Below the pieces are notes generated by a model that made no database searches, was not told the DNA's origin, and saw nothing but the letters and a program-made list of their open reading frames with translations. From Pricia mediterranea (lineage in GTDB: Bacteria; Bacteroidota; Bacteroidia; Flavobacteriales; Flavobacteriaceae), in contig NZ_JAVTTP010000001.1 of assembly GCF_032248455.1 (NCBI RefSeq), positions 4,128,001-4,192,000 of the forward strand: 64,000 bases of DNA. The letters run 5' to 3'. Position numbers and translations under genes: made by a program. Numbering within the stretch: position 1 is the stretch's first letter; each line of letters opens with the position of its first letter. Below, piece by piece: positions 62,336 to 64,000 of the stretch.

Positions 62336-64000
62336 ATGCAAATAAAGGAAGTTCCCGAAGAGTATGATGTGATAATTGTCGGATCGGGCGCCGGTGGCGG
62401 TATGGCCACCAAACAGTTGGCCGATGCGGGCTATAACGTGGCAGTGGTCGAGGCAGGTCCTTTTTTCGATCCGGCGGATCCCAAGACGATGACCCAATTA
62501 AAATGGCCTTACGATTCCCCGAGAAGGGGCGCCGGTACCGATCGCGATTTTGGGGAATGGGACATGGCCTACGGCGGATGGAATATCGAAGGGGAGCCTT
62601 ATACCCACGAACCGGGCACGAAATTCCGATGGTTCCGATCTCATATGCTCGGGGGCCGTACCAACCACTGGGGGCGTATATCCCTGCGGTTCAGCCAAAA
62701 GGATTTCAAGCACAAGGATGTGGACGGCTATGGCGAAAATTGGCCCATCGACTACAGCGATGTGAGTCCCTATTACGACAAGGTGGACAAGTTGATCGGG
62801 GTATTCGGCTCGAAAGAGGGCCGGGAAGATGATCCGGACGGCTATTTCTTGCCGCCACCAAAACCACGTTTACACGAGCTTTTTTATATCAAGGGCGCAA
62901 AAAAATCCAATATCCCCGTAATCCCCGGGCGGCTTTCCATGCTGACCAAACGGATCAACAACGACCGTGGGGTCTGTTTCTATTGCGGACAGTGTTCGCG
63001 TTCCTGTTCCGTATATGCGGATTTCTCTTCGGGCAGCTGTTTGATTTTTCCCGCCCAGAAAAGTGGGGGCAAGGTCAAGCTTTTTGTCAACTCCGTGGTG
63101 CGTGAAGTAACCACCAATGACGAAGGCAAAGCCACTGGGGTATCCTATATTAGCAAAGACGATCGAAAGGAATACAAGCTCAGGGGGAAAGTGGTCGTGT
63201 TGGCCGCATCGGCCTGTAGTACGGCCCGGATCATGCTAAATTCCAAGAGCAAGCAACATCCCAACGGCCTTGGGAACAGTAGTGACCTTGTGGGCAAATA
63301 TTTGCACGATTCCACCGGGGCCAGCGGGGCAGGATTTATTCCCGATCTGATGAACCGTGACGTATCCTATAACGAAGACGGGGTAGGGGGCATGCACGTC
63401 TATTCCCCCTGGTGGGGCGACCACTCCAAATTGGACTTCCCCCGGGGCTACCACATCGAGGTATGGGGCGGGATGGGGCAGCCCAACTACGGCTTCGGTT
63501 TCAACGCCAATGAATTCAATAAATTCTTCGGATTAAAAGTGGGCGGCTATGGCGATCAGTTGCGTGACGATGTGAAAAAATACTATGGCTCCGTCATCGG
63601 TTTTGGGGGACGGGGAGAAAGTATCGCCCGAAAGGACAACTACTGTGAAATCGACCCGACCACCGTCGACGAGTTCGGGATTCCCGTACTGAAGTTCAAC
63701 TATACCCACGGCGAGACCGAGCTGAAACAGGCCAAGCACATGCAGGATACTTTTGAGGAGCTCATTCACAATATGGGCGGGGAGCCGTTGGGCAAAAAAC
63801 CGGGCAAAGATCAGGATTATGGACTCCTTCCGGGCGGTGAGATCATCCACGAAGTGGGTACCACCCGTATGGGCAACGACCCTAAGACTTCGGTCACCAA
63901 TAAGTTCAGCCAATTACACGATGCGGATAATGTGTTTATCACCGATGCGGGCGTGTTTACCTCGCAGGCGGACAAAAACTGTACGTGGACCATCTTGGCG
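62336..64000 (+). CDS. GMC family oxidoreductase with 4Fe-4S-type cysteine motif, 3' end cut by window
   Basis: 555 codons are visible and the C-terminal end runs off the window. FAD-binding DVIIVGSGAGGGMATKQL (about 11-28) and VVVLAASACSTARIML (about 285-300) fit GMC oxidoreductases such as gluconate or glucose dehydrogenase. Between the two, C214-x2-C217-x2-C220-x3-C224 (VCFYCGQCSRSC) matches a [4Fe-4S] ferredoxin motif; related bacterial GMC enzymes often carry such a cluster for electron exit. It has no signal peptide in the visible part. The substrate is unknown. Confidence 0.88.
   Translation, partial: MQIKEVPEEYDVIIVGSGAGGGMATKQLADAGYNVAVVEAGPFFDPADPKTMTQLKWPYDSPRRGAGTDRDFGEWDMAYGGWNIEGEPYTHEPGTKFRWFRSHMLGGRTNHWGRISLRFSQKDFKHKDVDGYGENWPIDYSDVSPYYDKVDKLIGVFGSKEGREDDPDGYFLPPPKPRLHELFYIKGAKKSNIPVIPGRLSMLTKRINNDRGVCFYCGQCSRSCSVYADFSSGSCLIFPAQKSGGKVKLFVNSVVREVTTNDEGKATGVSYISKDDRKEYKLRGKVVVLAASACSTARIMLNSKSKQHPNGLGNSSDLVGKYLHDSTGASGAGFIPDLMNRDVSYNEDGVGGMHVYSPWWGDHSKLDFPRGYHIEVWGGMGQPNYGFGFNANEFNKFFGLKVGGYGDQLRDDVKKYYGSVIGFGGRGESIARKDNYCEIDPTTVDEFGIPVLKFNYTHGETELKQAKHMQDTFEELIHNMGGEPLGKKPGKDQDYGLLPGGEIIHEVGTTRMGNDPKTSVTNKFSQLHDADNVFITDAGVFTSQADKNCTWTILA

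Overview
The window is chromosomal DNA of a marine-type flavobacterium (Bacteroidota, Flavobacteriaceae). The evidence is the promoter style (-33 TTG and -7 TAnnTTTG), a fused alpha/beta 2-oxoacid dehydrogenase E1, Bacteroidota-type ParE/ParC lengths, DUF5916, DUF6146 and DUF6913 proteins, TlpA-DUF4369 lipoproteins, and short AT-rich leaders with weak Shine-Dalgarno sequences. I see no rRNA, tRNA, CRISPR array, insertion sequence, integrase or phage gene. Most of the window looks like stable core genome; the interest lies in regulation and in a few unusual protein architectures.

Layout. 1-3.8 kb: OmpA-type lipoprotein (cut by the left edge), GT2 glycosyltransferase, a solitary HsdR-N-like nuclease domain back to back with holA, and DoxX. 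3.8-12.9 kb: fused E1 dehydrogenase, an M1-peptidase-like protein that lacks the zinc motif and carries a C-terminal barrel, a LOG-family protein, and uvrA. 13-16.4 kb: the TIGR03915/TIGR03916 radical-SAM DNA modification/repair pair, divergent from a LexA-like XRE-S24 regulator whose promoter contains a perfect palindrome. 16.4-24.3 kb: GNAT, gamma-glutamyltransferase, AcpH-like phosphodiesterase, glmM, LpxL-like acyltransferase, rhomboid protease and a beta-propeller lipoprotein. 24.3-31.9 kb: TlpA thioredoxin, DUF6146, DUF937, serA-serC, LuxC-like reductase, dicluster ferredoxin and ychF. 32-38.5 kb: cbpA/cbpM chaperones and parE-parC. 38.6-44.7 kb: mscL, sterol desaturase, a small XRE regulator divergent from an M14 carboxypeptidase with five TTTAC-N4-GTAAA operator-like sites, an Lrp/AsnC regulator and a YihY/BrkB protein. 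44.9-52.9 kb: aroB, proline dehydrogenase, a 5'-nucleotidase split into two genes, DUF6913-dapA, an unlisted 55-aa membrane protein and a VWA lipoprotein. 53-64 kb: a DUF5916 outer-membrane protein, a two-subunit molybdenum hydroxylase with xdhC and mocA-like maturation genes, a DUF255 thioredoxin-fold protein, and a GMC oxidoreductase with a 4Fe-4S-type cysteine motif (cut by the right edge).

The two best candidates for something undescribed are regulatory. One is a self-cleaving-type S24 repressor that probably controls itself and perhaps the divergent DNA modification/repair pair. The other is an XRE regulator with a clear operator array in front of a cytosolic M14 peptidase. All functional calls come from reading the protein sequences and from family knowledge; no database search was possible.
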